Positions 13,671 to 24,959 of a DNA stretch of 64,000 bases are shown here, one piece after another (the first letter of the stretch is position 1; every line of letters starts with the position of its first letter). Made by a program: the position numbers and the translations under genes. Below the pieces are notes generated by a model. That model did no database searches. It was not told the origin of the DNA and was given only the letters and a program-made list of their open reading frames with translations. The stretch comes from Homarus americanus (Eukaryota > Arthropoda > Malacostraca > Decapoda > Nephropidae). The stretch lies in NCBI RefSeq assembly GCF_018991925.1, contig NW_024727688.1, forward strand, positions 411,501 through 475,500, read 5' to 3'.

Positions 13671-14619
13671 TAGAGAAATGAATATGGGACGCAAATGCCA
13701 TCCAGAAGAATAAGAATAAGTGAGTCGGTCATTTATGTCTTTGATCTTTGAAAACTGGTGAATTCCACGTCTTGCAACCACACCCAACCTCTGTTGTCTA
13801 TATATATATATATAGCGTATAAAATTATAATGTAACCAGTAAGAGCACAGATATATTACTTGTTAAACTAACGTGGTCATAACATTGGTCTCGTGAGACG
13901 CCCACCAACAGAGGGAGTCGACCCATACTTCGTCCAAATTAAGTTTATGAGACTTCCACAAAAATACACCAACAAAAAACTTCTTTTAAAAAATTGTACG
14001 TCATCTCACCCATACTGTAAAGAGTTCCCTGGGCGCCTTTATGTTGGACGCCTCTAATATAAAAATAGCGCCGCCCGTTCTAAGGTATACTGCAATAATT
14101 TTCCCCTAAAGTGATATATGACGTCCCACTAATACCGGGGTATTACAGCGCGTTATATGACCTAGTTTAATAACATCCCTTAAGCCCGGGTATCATCAGT
14201 GCCTTTTAAGGCTATTGGATTTTCTTTCTCAGGTAAACTTGATGTATATGACGTTAAAATTTATGACTTTCATTGAGAATTTACGTGGAAATGTGCAATA
14301 GATGGGAGGCTTTATTTATTTATTATTATTTTGCTCTCACATAGAGTAGAATTTATTGGTGTAGCGCTGATGGGTCGTGTGGAGGGACGCGCCCATTATG
14401 GCTGATAAACTACATTATTTTTATGAAACTATCTTTTCTTATTACTGTAGTTACATCTTAAACTCAAAGAATACTAATATACACTGACTGACTGACTGAC
14501 AGACCGACGAACTGGGTGAGAAAACCTTTTGACTCGTCTACTCTGATGGAACTTATGAATAATTCTTCATCTCATTTGTTTTATGTTGTATAACTAATAC
14601 TTTACAGTCATTTACGACA
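13669..14619. other. Single-copy-looking sequence
   Basis: Ordinary A/T-rich sequence with a short TA run at 13799-13814. A 7-bp palindrome TAATACC/GGTATTA lies at 14130-14145, and an ACTG repeat at 14483-14499. No gene was recognised. Confidence 0.45.
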
Positions 14620-15640
14620 CACAGTGGACATGAGTCACTGTCTCTGTCATGTCTTTCTTTCTCTCTCTTTTTTCCTTTCCTTCCCTCCCTACATACCAGG
14701 GGCAGACACACCCTTCCCCACCATGCTCAAGATTCCAGACTCAAGTGGAGGCTCTCCATTCCTTTACTCCCCTTCTCTCCTCACAGTTACCTCACACATT
14801 TCCCAAATTTCTCATCTTGTTAGGTTCTTTACCATGCCCTTATATTTGTTTATATATCCTGTTTTCTGTCCTCACTTTCCTCATGTAACTTTCTCAACTT
14901 TTTATATTTTTTATCAGTTTTAAGCATTTTCTCTTTTATTTTTCATTTTCTTACCCACTTTTCTTTATTATTATTTATTCTTCCTGTTTTGTTTTATTAT
15001 TTTCCGTGTCCTATCGTTCTACTTCTGTTTCTTCTCCACATCTCTTTTGTTTTCTTGCATTCTTTTTTTAACCTTTTTGTTTTTTGTTTTTGTTTTTGTT
15101 TTTCCCTGGAGGTCTGCCTTTTGCCTCTCTGCATTTTCAATCATTCTTGTCATCACTTCTCTCCTATTCCATCTTCTCGCTCTACGTTTTCTCTTGGTCT
15201 TTCTTACACCTCTTTCGTGTTGTACTTTACCTCTTTTCATTTGTTTATATATCTTTTTTTTTAGTTGTTTTTCTCGTCATTTCATTGCAGTTTTACTTTC
15301 TCTCTCATTCTTTCGTTTTTGCCTTAAATCTACCATTTCAATCTTTTCCCTTCGTCATTCTTTCCCGTCATATATTCTCTTTATAATTTATATCATTCTT
15401 CCGATTATTCTCTCCCTGTTTTGCCTTCCCTCTTTGCATTTTCTTTCCCTCTCTGCCATCTCACAATACGTTTTCTATCATTCTTCCCATCATTTCCTTT
15501 CTGCCTTCCCACTTTGCATTTTTTTTCCCTCTCTGCCATCTCACAATACGTTTTCTATCATTCTTCCCATCCTTTCTTTCCCATTTTATTCCTTTCCGCT
15601 TCATCTGTTTCATTACAACATTAAGATCCGATAGCATCTT
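14620..15640. other. Pyrimidine-rich block of about 1 kb
   Basis: The + strand is T/C-rich, with TTTTGTTTTTG and CTTCCC words. Overlapping frames in all three + strand phases encode Phe/Leu/Ser-rich products and are artefacts. From about 15110 a decayed repeat of the sub-unit at 15422 can be followed. Confidence 0.8.
15422..15581. repeat. Recent tandem duplication, 80-bp unit
   Basis: Two adjacent copies start with TGCCTTCCC at 15422 and 15502 and share CTCTGCCATCTCACAATACG. Over the first 70 positions I count two differences, so the duplication looks recent compared with the decayed copies to its left. Confidence 0.92.
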
Positions 15641-15949
15641 CCCCTTCCGCAGTGACCCGAACGTCATTCTCTCATTCTCCACTTTTATCAAGCTTTACGG
15701 CTCTCCATCCTGTGATGTTGATCTTGTGCTCCCGAGTGTCTGCCAGCTATCTCGGCTCTCTATCTTGTGGATGACTTATTGTACATTTGTTTGGGTAAAA
15801 GCGCGCACGAACATGGCTCTTGTTTGAGAGATTGAAGTGTCTATCTGTCTTTACTCTGTTTAACTGGTTATTCTTTTTTGTATTCTCACTTTCACTGTCT
15901 GTTACTGTTTTATCTGTTTTATCTCTTTCTTTTCTCTCTTCCTCTATCA

Positions 15950-15950
<1 letters not shown>

Positions 15951-16038
<88 letters not shown>
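15951..16038. repeat. (CT)n microsatellite, about 43 units
   Basis: An uninterrupted CT run. Confidence 0.97.
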
Positions 16039-16044
<6 letters not shown>

Positions 16045-16104
16045 CTTTCTCTCCCTCTCTCTTCATCTGTTTGCTTTTTCGTATTGTATTTGTTTGTTTC
16101 TATG

Positions 16105-16142
16105 GTGTTGTTGTTGTTGTTGTTGCTGGTGGTGTTGTTGTT
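16105..16142. repeat. (GTT)n microsatellite
   Basis: A GTT run with GCTGGTG interruptions near 16123. Confidence 0.85.
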
Positions 16143-16240
16143 TTAATGTATTTCGGAGCTTCAGGGGATCGGATTCTTTAAGCACCGCCCACTGGTCTTA
16201 ACTTCTACACCAGACGACTTTTGAAAAATCATGAAGAATA

Positions 16241-16253
16241 TGTGTGTGTGTGT

Positions 16254-16304
<51 letters not shown>
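16241..16304. repeat. (GT)n microsatellite, about 31 units
   Basis: A GT run with one CT interruption near 16258. Confidence 0.96.
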
Positions 16305-16305
<1 letters not shown>

Positions 16306-16390
16306 ATAAACCATCAACCTTAATGTGCCAGAACTGAGAACTGTAAGATGTTAAATCCCTTTGAGAAAAAAACTGAAGGTCTTATCCACA

Positions 16391-16406
16391 GTAAGTCAGA
16401 GTCATT

Positions 16407-16475
<69 letters not shown>

Positions 16476-16476
16476 G
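16391..16476 (+). repeat. (CT)n microsatellite bounded by splice-like ends
   Basis: GTAAGT at 16391 is preceded by CACA. After 14 bp a pure CT run of about 32 units (from about 16411) ends with AG at 16475-16476, followed by GTCAAG. The 86-bp span has the form of a minimal intron with an extreme polypyrimidine tract. No flanking coding sequence is evident, so this may be coincidence. Confidence 0.8.
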
Positions 16477-16675
16477 GTCAAGTATCAGCTTCATATTGGA
16501 ACCGGACCTTTAGCACCCTCAATGTGAACACCCTATCACCCTCAATGGTTCTTCCTACAGAGTATATAGGTAAAAACACATCAACACAGAGGCCGGTAAA
16601 AGACGACTGTTTTTTATAGTTCTTGGGGACGATAACAAGAAAACTCAGAGTTATATCGTTGGTGAGGGACTATTG

Positions 16676-16677
<2 letters not shown>

Positions 16678-16764
<87 letters not shown>
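16678..16764. repeat. (CT)n microsatellite, about 43 units
   Basis: An uninterrupted CT run, the third within 900 bp on the same strand. Confidence 0.97.
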
Positions 16765-16766
<2 letters not shown>

Positions 16767-17416
16767 CCATTCATTAGTCCTATAGCCTCCATCCTCCGTT
16801 CTTAGCTCAACCTCTTTTGTCTCGCTCAGAAGGACTCCGTGAACCGTCTCGCCAGGTCGTGCCATCTTTGGTATGCATAGGTAATGGTCGGTGGACAAGG
16901 CCTGTGATGGAGTACCCCCGCCTCGGCTCCTCCCCAGATTTTTCTCCATTTTTCCCCCCGCTTTTATTTTGTTTTCCAGGGCAGATGTTACTTAGATAAC
17001 GCTACTGTAATCTTCAAGTATTGTACCGTGTATGTGTGTGCGTATGTATGTATGTATGTGTAAGTATAGTTTCGTGGGTGTATATATGGCTGTATTTGTG
17101 TTTAGAGGTATTGGCTTTCGTGCGAGTTCGTGAACGTATGAGTATAGTGGTTCGTAAATCGTCTTATGAGAGAGTGCCAATAGTGTGTCTCCCGGGGTAG
17201 GATGAACCTATGGGGAAGTTCCTTTACTGCACATGTACCATTGGGCCCCTTACACCTAGTTAACTCTGGCTGTGTCTCTGTTTTGATGGCGGCCCTCCTC
17301 GAACACCAAGAGCAATCACTAGATATAAATATGATTGTAGATGTGTTTATATATTAGGTATTATCTTCCACCTCTTTCTTCCTCTTCATCCTTCCTATGC
17401 CCTTTCCTCCTTATTC
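16765..17416. other. Single-copy-looking sequence
   Basis: Mixed composition with short TATG words near 17040. No recognised gene. Confidence 0.4.
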
Positions 17417-17820
17417 TCTATATCACCTCTCTTCCTCTTTCCTCTCCTTCTCCTCATCCTTTCTACACCCTTTCCTCCCCATCCTCTCTATGTCCTCTTC
17501 CTCTTTCCTCTCCTTCTCCTCATCCTTTCTACACCCTTTCCTCCCCATCCTCTCTATGCCCTCTTCCTCTTTCCTCTCCTTCTCCTCATCCTTTCTACAC
17601 CCTTTCCTCCCCATCCTCTCTCTATGCCCTCTTCCTCTTTCCTCTCCTTCTCCTCATCCTTTCTACACCCTTTCCTCCCCATCCTCTCTATGCCCTCTTC
17701 CTCTTTCCTCTCCTTCTCCTCATCCTTCCTACACCCTTTCCTTCCCATCCTCTCTATGCCCTCTTCCTCTTTCCTCTCCTCCTCATCCTTTCTACACCCT
17801 TTCCTCCCCATCCTCTTCAC
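17417..17820. repeat. Pyrimidine minisatellite, 66-bp unit, about 6 copies
   Basis: The TATG anchor recurs at 17489, 17555, 17623, 17689 and 17755, a spacing of 66 bp with one 68-bp unit. The unit includes CCTCTTCCTCTTTCC, CTCCTCATCCTTTC and TACACCCTTTCC. Because 66 is a multiple of three, all + strand phases stay open and give false repetitive proteins. The low divergence suggests recent expansion. Confidence 0.95.
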
Positions 17821-17859
17821 TACCTCACTTCCTCCTCTCTATCTCCCTCTCAGCAGTAG

Positions 17860-18656
17860 TATCGGGTGTGAATACAACAGTCGCCTCCTGACCTGCCCCG
17901 TTATTGTTGCTCGGCCGCTGTTGTTCTCTCCACGAGGATTTTCTGGGGATCTAACTAAATCAAGAGCGAAGGTATTACACCGACACCCTCCCTCGTGGCT
18001 AAGTGGGAACCTGTACACGGGGGCCTGTTTTGGCCTTCTCTGGGGCTTAACCGGATCACCAACGCTTTTATTTATATGTGCAATAGGTTAAGATAACATA
18101 CAGTATAGTAATCTTCGTGTTTTTAAGGTGTTTGCACGTTCTCGGTAATTGAATTTGTATTTGCAATGGATTTGGAGAGCATTTCAAACTTTATGTGTGT
18201 AAGTAAAATGTTTATTTTTTTTCCTCTGTCAGTTAATCTACTTACTTGTATATTTACAGTAAGTATAGCAACACTTCAAATAGTGTTTCAGTAATCTGTT
18301 GTTTTTCACACTAGACCATTTAATATTTCTGTAATATTTAGGGCAACACTATTTTACCTTTTTTTCTTCATATTTCATGGGGATGTTACAAGTAGCTTTC
18401 TCTTTTTTAAGCTTTTGTTTTTCGCCATTACATCACTGAATAGTTCTAGGATATTTAGGCCAAAGGTGCTTACGATTCACAGCGTGGGGTGCAGGTGTTG
18501 AAAGTGGCTGTGTTATCCCGTTTCATCGTATTAGACACAGACAAAACAGGAGGTAGGAACCAAGAGCAGTCCATGGCCTTTTTTTTGTGGGTTTCCCGGC
18601 CTGCAAGAGTCACGTAGAGCGCTCCTCCATCCTCCAAAAAAATGACCTACAGTGTG

Positions 18657-18660
<4 letters not shown>
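17860..18660. other. Single-copy-looking sequence
   Basis: Roughly 17860-18070 is GC-richer and then gives way to A/T-rich sequence. No long frame with recognisable features. Confidence 0.4.

Positions 18661-18706
<46 letters not shown>
18661..18706. repeat. (GT)n microsatellite
   Basis: An uninterrupted GT run of 23 units. Confidence 0.97.
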
Positions 18707-18709
<3 letters not shown>

Positions 18710-19029
18710 ATGCTCGACGCTCATTATCTCTCCTGCTCCCCCTCCTCAATCACTATGTCAATCAATGGACAAAGGGAAGTTTCTAACTATCTTTCCACGC
18801 CGGAGAGACGCATCGGTCCAATTGATAATATTTATACTATCCTAGAATGCACGCTTAGAAAACCTTAGATGTTAAAACGCAGTTGTACATTATATAATCC
18901 TGTATCATCCCACACACTTTACTTACTTCTTATAACCTTCATCCCTATATACTGTTGAATGCTACACTGACTAGTATCATCCATATACTTCACACTATAA
19001 TGTTATTCTCGACTAGAAGTATTTAGTTA

Positions 19030-19220
19030 GGATGCGTTAAATGGTGTTAGGTTAGGTTAGGTTAGGTTAAGTTGTATTAAGTTACGTTGGGTCATGTTGG
19101 TTTTTAAATTGGTTTTTGGGTATTTTCCGTTAAGTTAGTTTAGATTCGATAAGGTTAGAATATAAGTTAGGTTAAGTTAGGGTAAGTTGTGTTAGTTTGA
19201 ATTAGGTTAGGTTAAGTTGT
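19030..19220 (+). repeat. Interstitial TTAGG-like tract
   Basis: Four perfect GGTTA units at about 19047-19069 are followed by about 150 bp of decayed variants (GTTAAGTT, GTTAGTTT). This is arthropod telomere-type sequence at an internal position. Confidence 0.8.
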
Positions 19221-19445
19221 AATCCCCCCCAACAACCCCCAACATCACCCCCTAACCCCTACCCCCGACCCTCCCCCCAACCCCCGACCCACCCATAGCC
19301 GGATGTCCGTCCACTCGATCCTATCCTTCACCCCTCAGATAACCTCCACCATTAAGAAAATATACCTGGTGGTCCTCCCCCTCCCCACCCCCCACCTACA
19401 CCTCCAGGTCATTCATCACAACCCAACATTTTTCTCCCCCCTGGA
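19221..19445. other. C/A-rich tract
   Basis: The + strand is dominated by CCCCCAAC, CCCCTAACCCC and CCCCACCC words. G-runs on the minus strand could form G-quadruplexes. It directly follows the TTAGG-like tract. Confidence 0.7.
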
Positions 19446-20566
19446 CGTCTCTGTAATACGGTTTAGAGTGTCTTAGGCTGTCTTATCATCCATCATTCAG
19501 AGAGCTGTTGATAGATTGTGGTGCCGGCCGTCTCTACACACTTTTACAGCTTTTTCTTTTTTATTATTATTATTATTATGTCATTTTTCAGTTTGTGTTT
19601 TCTGGGTAGTAGTGTGTTTGTGTGTGGTGTTTGTGTGTTTTTAATTTTAGGGGGATTGGGTATTTATTTGTGTTTGATAGACTTTTTTTTTTGTATTTGT
19701 TTTGTTTGTTTAGGGGAGGTTTAAATAACTGAACAAGTATCAATGTTAGTCTAGCTTTGACGATGCGACTACAATATTCGCTGATAGATTATACCGGGTC
19801 ACAAATTTCACTTCAAAGAAAATGGGATTATTTCCAGTTAGCTTTTTTTTTACCTTGAGGCTCGATCCCCTTTTTATAATAACGAGCTAACTGATAATAT
19901 TTTCAAAAAGGAGGAATTAATGATATAAAAATATTCACGGGGAGCTAAGTGAAGAGATTATCCAAGTTATGTTAAGCCGTGACGTTACAGGGGCGTGACG
20001 CCGGGAGATCGTCCAAGTATAACTTCCCCAAATATATGTTGCTGGTACTCGGAAAAGCTCCAGTGTCTTAAAGAAGAATAATAATAAAGAAAGAACTACA
20101 CCATAAACCTTCTGGAACAGCAATATTGTGTAGACACTGACGTCACCTAACCCCGTCGCCTCCATCAACACATCACCATTCACCTCAAGCAATTAGGGAA
20201 GGAGTCTGGACTGCCTTTTCCTCGAAGCTCCTTTGTAAGACGTGAGAATTTTCACGTTTTTTTTCCCCACTTGTTTGTCCATTGGCGGGTTCATCATCGC
20301 CTTTGTCCGTGTTTTGCCCGACTTGAACTGATAATTGCTCAACCCATCACGGCTTTTGTTGATGCCTCGCTCGGGCTCCGGGTTTACTGGGTATCGTCGG
20401 GATTTGGTGGGGATTCAGAGGAACAAGGTTCATGGTGCTGGTCGTTTCTGGTGCTTTACTACGTCAAGTAACTTTGCTTGAACGAGTAAATATATCAGTG
20501 TCGCTGTTTTGTTACTATGGTGAGGAAAATTAATTAGAATGACAGTGCATTTGTTATTGGCGTCAC
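19446..20566. other. Single-copy-looking sequence
   Basis: It holds a short TTA run at 19561-19579. Small frames at 20271-20471 (+) and 19935-20192 (-) have no recognisable features. Confidence 0.4.

Positions 20567-20620
<54 letters not shown>
20567..20620. repeat. (AAT)n microsatellite, about 18 units
   Basis: An uninterrupted AAT run. The poly-Tyr frame on the minus strand is an artefact. Confidence 0.97.
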
Positions 20621-20622
<2 letters not shown>

Positions 20623-21000
20623 CAATAAATCAAAAATACACACACATGCATGATAAAAAAAAGGAAGGAACATATGTAATGATAAAGAATCAAATGATAA
20701 TTACAGAGATAACATTTATCCCGCCCATATACTAACTTTCCCTTGTAGGCAAAGACACAGCTGGTGTATATGTCTCCCTGAAGGATAAAAAAGCAGGTAG
20801 AATTAAAGCTATCGCCTCTGTTGATCGGGCTCACCCACAGATATATATTGCTTATTCATATAGTTCATTTAGCTGAGCATCATTCCTGGGTTCCCAAGTG
20901 TTTTATGCTCAGAGAGTGAAGGGGCTGGGCGGGAAGCTAAAATTCCTAGAAGCCAAACCCCAAACTGGATCCGAATTTTAGTATTTAACATTGCCGATTG

Positions 21001-21215
21001 TGTTAGGTTAAATGGGGTTAATTTAGAGGTAAGTTAGGTTAAGTTTGGGGAGGTTAGGTTACTTATGAGTAGATTAAAGGATTGTTAGGTTAGGTTTGGT
21101 TGAGTTAGGTTAGGTTAGGGGAAGTTTGGGTTAAGTTCGGTTGAGGTGCACTAGGTTAAGTTAGGTTAAGGACAGATTATAGGTTGAAGTTAGGTTAGTC
21201 TCCAGTTAGGTTAGG
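21001..21215 (+). repeat. Interstitial TTAGG-like tract
   Basis: About 215 bp of imperfect GGTTA repeats, the best preserved near 21082-21118, in the same orientation as the tract at 19030. Confidence 0.8.
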
Positions 21216-21223
21216 TGCAGCAA

Positions 21224-21385
21224 ACCCTATAATTATAATGTGACAGTAACAGCACTATCTAATGCAGCCGTGAGACTCTCAATAATGTAGCTGTGAGTCT
21301 CTCTATAATGCAGTAGTAAGAGCCTCTTCTATAATGCAGCAGTAATAGCCTCTTATATCATACAGCAATAGCAGCCTCCTCTACT
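21224..21385. repeat. Degenerate minisatellite, about 32-bp unit
   Basis: About five units share TCTATAATGCAGCAGTAAG and AGCCTCT-like halves. It abuts the TTAGG-like tract. Confidence 0.8.
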
Positions 21386-21641
21386 TTCATGAAAATTTAG
21401 TCATTTTCTGATCTCAGCAGCGGACGTTGTTGAGTGAAACTTAGGGTCCTGGGAGGCTGTGTCCCCTTTGTTGGTGTTTGTTTACCCAGGATCACCGAGG
21501 AGGGGGGGGGGGGAGATTCATTCTTCATCCTGGGTTATAAATTTTCCCCGGAGTTTCTGAGGGTTCTGCTAGATACTCCTTCCGGCGCCTGTGTCTTATG
21601 TGTGGTTTGTCTCCTAGTAGTGGTGGCGCTGTCCTCATCAC

Positions 21642-21654
21642 TCACACACACACA

Positions 21655-21693
<39 letters not shown>
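21642..21693. repeat. (AC)n(GA)n compound microsatellite
   Basis: Eight AC units pass directly into about 18 GA units. Confidence 0.95.
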
Positions 21694-21694
<1 letters not shown>

Positions 21695-21799
21695 GTTCCC
21701 TATATACTAAGTTAGGAAAGTTGGAACGATCGCTTTCCCTCGTCCTCCCTCCACACGTTGAAATTTGCCAGAGTCGCTGAAGCTCTCCCACAAATATAT

Positions 21800-21952
21800 C
21801 CCTGTTCTTACCACTGTGGTATATATATATATGTGTTGCAACCACTGAAATATATACCTGTTGCAAGCACTGTGGCGTAAATCTATATTGCAGTCACTGA
21901 GGTATATTCCTGTTGCAACTATGAAGGTATGTCCATGTTGCAACCACTCAAG
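21800..21952. repeat. Degenerate minisatellite, about 35-bp unit
   Basis: Units share GTTGCAACCACTG followed by GGTATATACCT variants, about four to five copies. A short (AT)n run is embedded near 21821. Confidence 0.8.
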
Positions 21953-22139
21953 AGTGTTGTGGGGAGGAGAAAAAATTGAGTACAGGGACACGTGTTGGTA
22001 TGGGACGAAGGCAGTAAAGTTGATTTTCAACTTGTAAATTGGACGATCTGCAACGGGAGATATTTACCACGAAGGGAAGCGATGTAAACACGAAATTAAA
22101 GATGGTTAACAAAGAAGAGAAATATGAGGTATAGCCTGA

Positions 22140-22193
22140 TCTGTCTCTGTCTGTCTGTCTGTCTGCCTGTCTGTCTGTCTGTCTGTCTGTCTC
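22140..22193. repeat. (TGTC)n microsatellite, about 12 units
   Basis: A tetranucleotide run with a TGCC interruption near 22165. Confidence 0.95.
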
Positions 22194-22199
22194 AAAATG

Positions 22200-22500
22200 C
22201 CACAACTACAATACTTACACAACAAATATCTTCCAGGCCAACAAACATTTGAACCAACCACACAGTTCGTTCCCTCCATACCACCAAAACCACCGCAACA
22301 AACATACAATTAGTTTATTCCTCACGATCATACCACCACAACAACCACTCAACCACGATGCTCTATACCATCATATGTTAGGTACCTCGACAACACTAAG
22401 AACTACCACTCACACACGACCACAACAACCTAGGTCAATATTGCCACACACAGCCACAACAACCACACACAGTCGGAATTGCTATCAAACCACCACGACA
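22200..22500. other. CA/CAA-rich low-complexity tract
   Basis: CCACAACAACC words recur irregularly, for example near 22336, 22420 and 22450, with CACACA words between them. This suggests a decayed minisatellite. The Thr/His/Pro-rich frame is an artefact. Confidence 0.65.
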
Positions 22501-22509
22501 GGCGATCAA

Positions 22510-22990
22510 CTAAACTCCCTCCTGCCTTCCCTGTTCTCCTCGTTAGATAAGCCATCTTCTCTTTCCCACTCTCCCTCTTCCTCCCCTTTCTCTTACATCC
22601 CTCCTTCCAGCTCCTTAATACCCTCCCTTCTCACTCCCTTCTTCCTCCAGTACCCTAGCCTCTCCCTCTCTCCCATCCTCTCACCCTCTCATTCATCCTC
22701 TCTCCCTCCCTCCCTCTCCTCCATCCTCTCCTGTCTAAATCTGTCCCCCCTCCCTCCCCCTCCTCCTCCCGTCCCTCACCTCTTCCCCTCATTCATTCCC
22801 ATAACTTCCCCTCTCTTCTCTTTCCGTCTCTAACTTCCCTTTCTTTTCTGTCTTTCCTCCTCCCTGCCTCGTATCCTCCTCCTCTTCCTCCTTCTCCTTC
22901 CTACTCCTCCTGACTTTCCCATCTTTTCTCGCCCGGTTCCCCCTCACCTCCCCCTCCTTCCTCTCCTCTTCCTCCCCCCTCTTCTCCAAC
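22510..22990. other. Pyrimidine-rich block
   Basis: The + strand is C/T-rich with CTCCCTCC and CCTCCTCC words, ending at the CA microsatellite. Frames here are artefacts. Confidence 0.8.
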
Positions 22991-22996
22991 TCAACA

Positions 22997-22997
<1 letters not shown>

Positions 22998-23029
<32 letters not shown>
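22998..23029. repeat. (CA)n microsatellite
   Basis: An uninterrupted CA run of 16 units. Confidence 0.96.
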
Positions 23030-23031
<2 letters not shown>

Positions 23032-23279
23032 ACGACCGGAGTTTTATCAGGGCTTTCCCATGACGCAAGAATCCATTGGTCGCGGTCAAGAAAATAGGCC
23101 AGATTATGACAATATTCCCTCGATAAGCTCAGGACGATCTGGGTGTATTACGCTGTAGAGAGTTGCTTGTATTTCCACCAATATGTTTCCCTCGCGTTAT
23201 TCTGTGATATTTATATTCCTCGTTTATAAAGCCGAGTGCACAAGTTATGATTGGGATGAGAAATAGCAAAATGGTGATA

Positions 23280-23530
23280 TTATAGTGTTTTATATAATGG
23301 TGAGAATGATAATAACGGTGATAATACCAATGATATCAAACAAATGACAAGAACGACGTCAATAAAGAATGACTGCCATAACAATAACAGGAATCCACAA
23401 ATAATAGTGGCAACAGCATCAATAACAACAACTACTACTGCGAGTACAGTATCACCGACAGCACCACCATCACCATCACCATCATCGTCATCATCATCAT
23501 CAACATAAACAACATGAACAACAACAAATT
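23280..23530. repeat. Compound trinucleotide tract (AAT/ACA/ATC)
   Basis: AATAAC, ACAACA, ACCATC and ATCATC words dominate, purest at about 23461-23502. The Asp/Val-rich minus-strand frame is an artefact. Confidence 0.75.
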
Positions 23531-23843
23531 CTCCCGAAAACCTGTAATTCGAAATAAATATGAACAATATTTACATAATTAACACCTGTGTGATTATTTA
23601 TTTTCCTTATTCTTCCTCTCTTTCTCGGATTCTTTCGCCGTGTTTACCCTCGGAGCCTTTGAACCTTGGAAACCCTTACCACTAATGAATCTAAATTTTT
23701 TCCCCCTCAAAATTTTCATATTTAACCACTTGAGTGAGAGAGGGGGAAAAAAATCCCCCTTCTTTCTTTAAATAATTGGAATCTGTCTCTTGGTTGGGCC
23801 CAGTGAGCGCATGGCTAAGGATTATTATAGTTTTTTCTGATAG

Positions 23844-23875
23844 ATTATTATTATTATTATTATTATTTCTGATAG

Positions 23876-23927
<52 letters not shown>
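23844..23927. repeat. (TTA)n microsatellite with duplicated spacer
   Basis: Two TTA runs are each preceded by TCTGATAGATTATTA, at about 23836 and 23868. The non-repetitive lead was therefore duplicated together with part of the array. Confidence 0.93.
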
Positions 23928-23928
<1 letters not shown>

Positions 23929-24901
23929 GCTAGTGACTTCAACCCTGACAGAATATAGAGACCAGGCAGTGTGTTAGTATTTTGCATATAATCCTCCTGA
24001 TAAATTATAGTCTATATGTGGTATTATTTTGTCAGTTGATTTTCCTGATGAATTATACAACAGCTGATAACTTTTTAATTGTGTTTTTGTTTTGTCAACT
24101 ATTTTACCCGTGTTTCCCCCCCAAAAAAATGTCCAAACATTATTTATCGTGGAGATTAATTTTTAGATTAACTTTTTAAATTTTTTTTTATCAAGAGCCC
24201 TGAGTGAGTGGGTGGTCATATGAACGAATTTATCGTAAATTAATCTTTTTTAAATCTCAGATCAGCTCCTTGACAGGTAAATCGGTAATAAAGCAGCACA
24301 GAAGGTAATTAAAGACTACGTCGACTCATTAACAAGCTAATAAACGCTTTTTTTTATATATTAGGTACCCATAACAATTCTTTAAAAGGCAAATTAATCA
24401 TTTTAAATACGTCAGCCAATTAAAGCTCAGATTATCTAATTAAAAGGTAAGGAAGACATAGAAAATCTCATCTCTTGAAAATTTGTCAGCTGTGAAATAG
24501 ACAATTAGATGTTCAACAGAAGTCAAAATTTGCTCCCATTGCGGCGAATTACCTAAGCCATAACAAATACAGTAGACATATAAAAGCCATTACCAGATAA
24601 ACGATAAATCATCTATGAAACAATAACAAAAAGATCCTCAAGCCATGTCACTAAACTGCAAGATCAGCCATGAAATATCAAATTAGACATTCAGAACCGC
24701 CTTCGCCCAATTCTCTTCACCACAAATCTCCAGCAGTCAGATCCTAAAACTCAAGTTAATCCTTTAAAAGCGTATTCCAACTTTTAAGACAAGAGTCAGT
24801 TCTGTAAGACAAAAGTTGACCATTTTTAAACCAATCTGGCCCACTCTAATTCCCGCTATATTTGATTTGCTACCACGACCACCATCACACACACTCTCAC
24901 A

Positions 24902-24903
<2 letters not shown>
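23928..24903. other. A/T-rich sequence without recognisable genes
   Basis: Between about 24240 and 24780, AAATTAGA and ATTAAAAG words recur loosely, hinting at an ancient decayed array. I cannot define a unit. Confidence 0.4.

Positions 24904-24953
<50 letters not shown>
24904..24953. repeat. (CT)n microsatellite
   Basis: An uninterrupted CT run of 25 units. Confidence 0.97.
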
Positions 24954-24956
<3 letters not shown>

Positions 24957-24959
24957 ACA

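Noticed and set aside
14130..14145. Palindrome TAATACC/GGTATTA
   Set aside because: Short palindromes of this kind are expected by chance. No array or element surrounds it.
22249..22833. 194-codon Thr/Ser/Pro-rich frame resembling a mucin
   Set aside because: It spans a CAA-rich tract and a pyrimidine-rich block. The mucin-like look is a result of composition.
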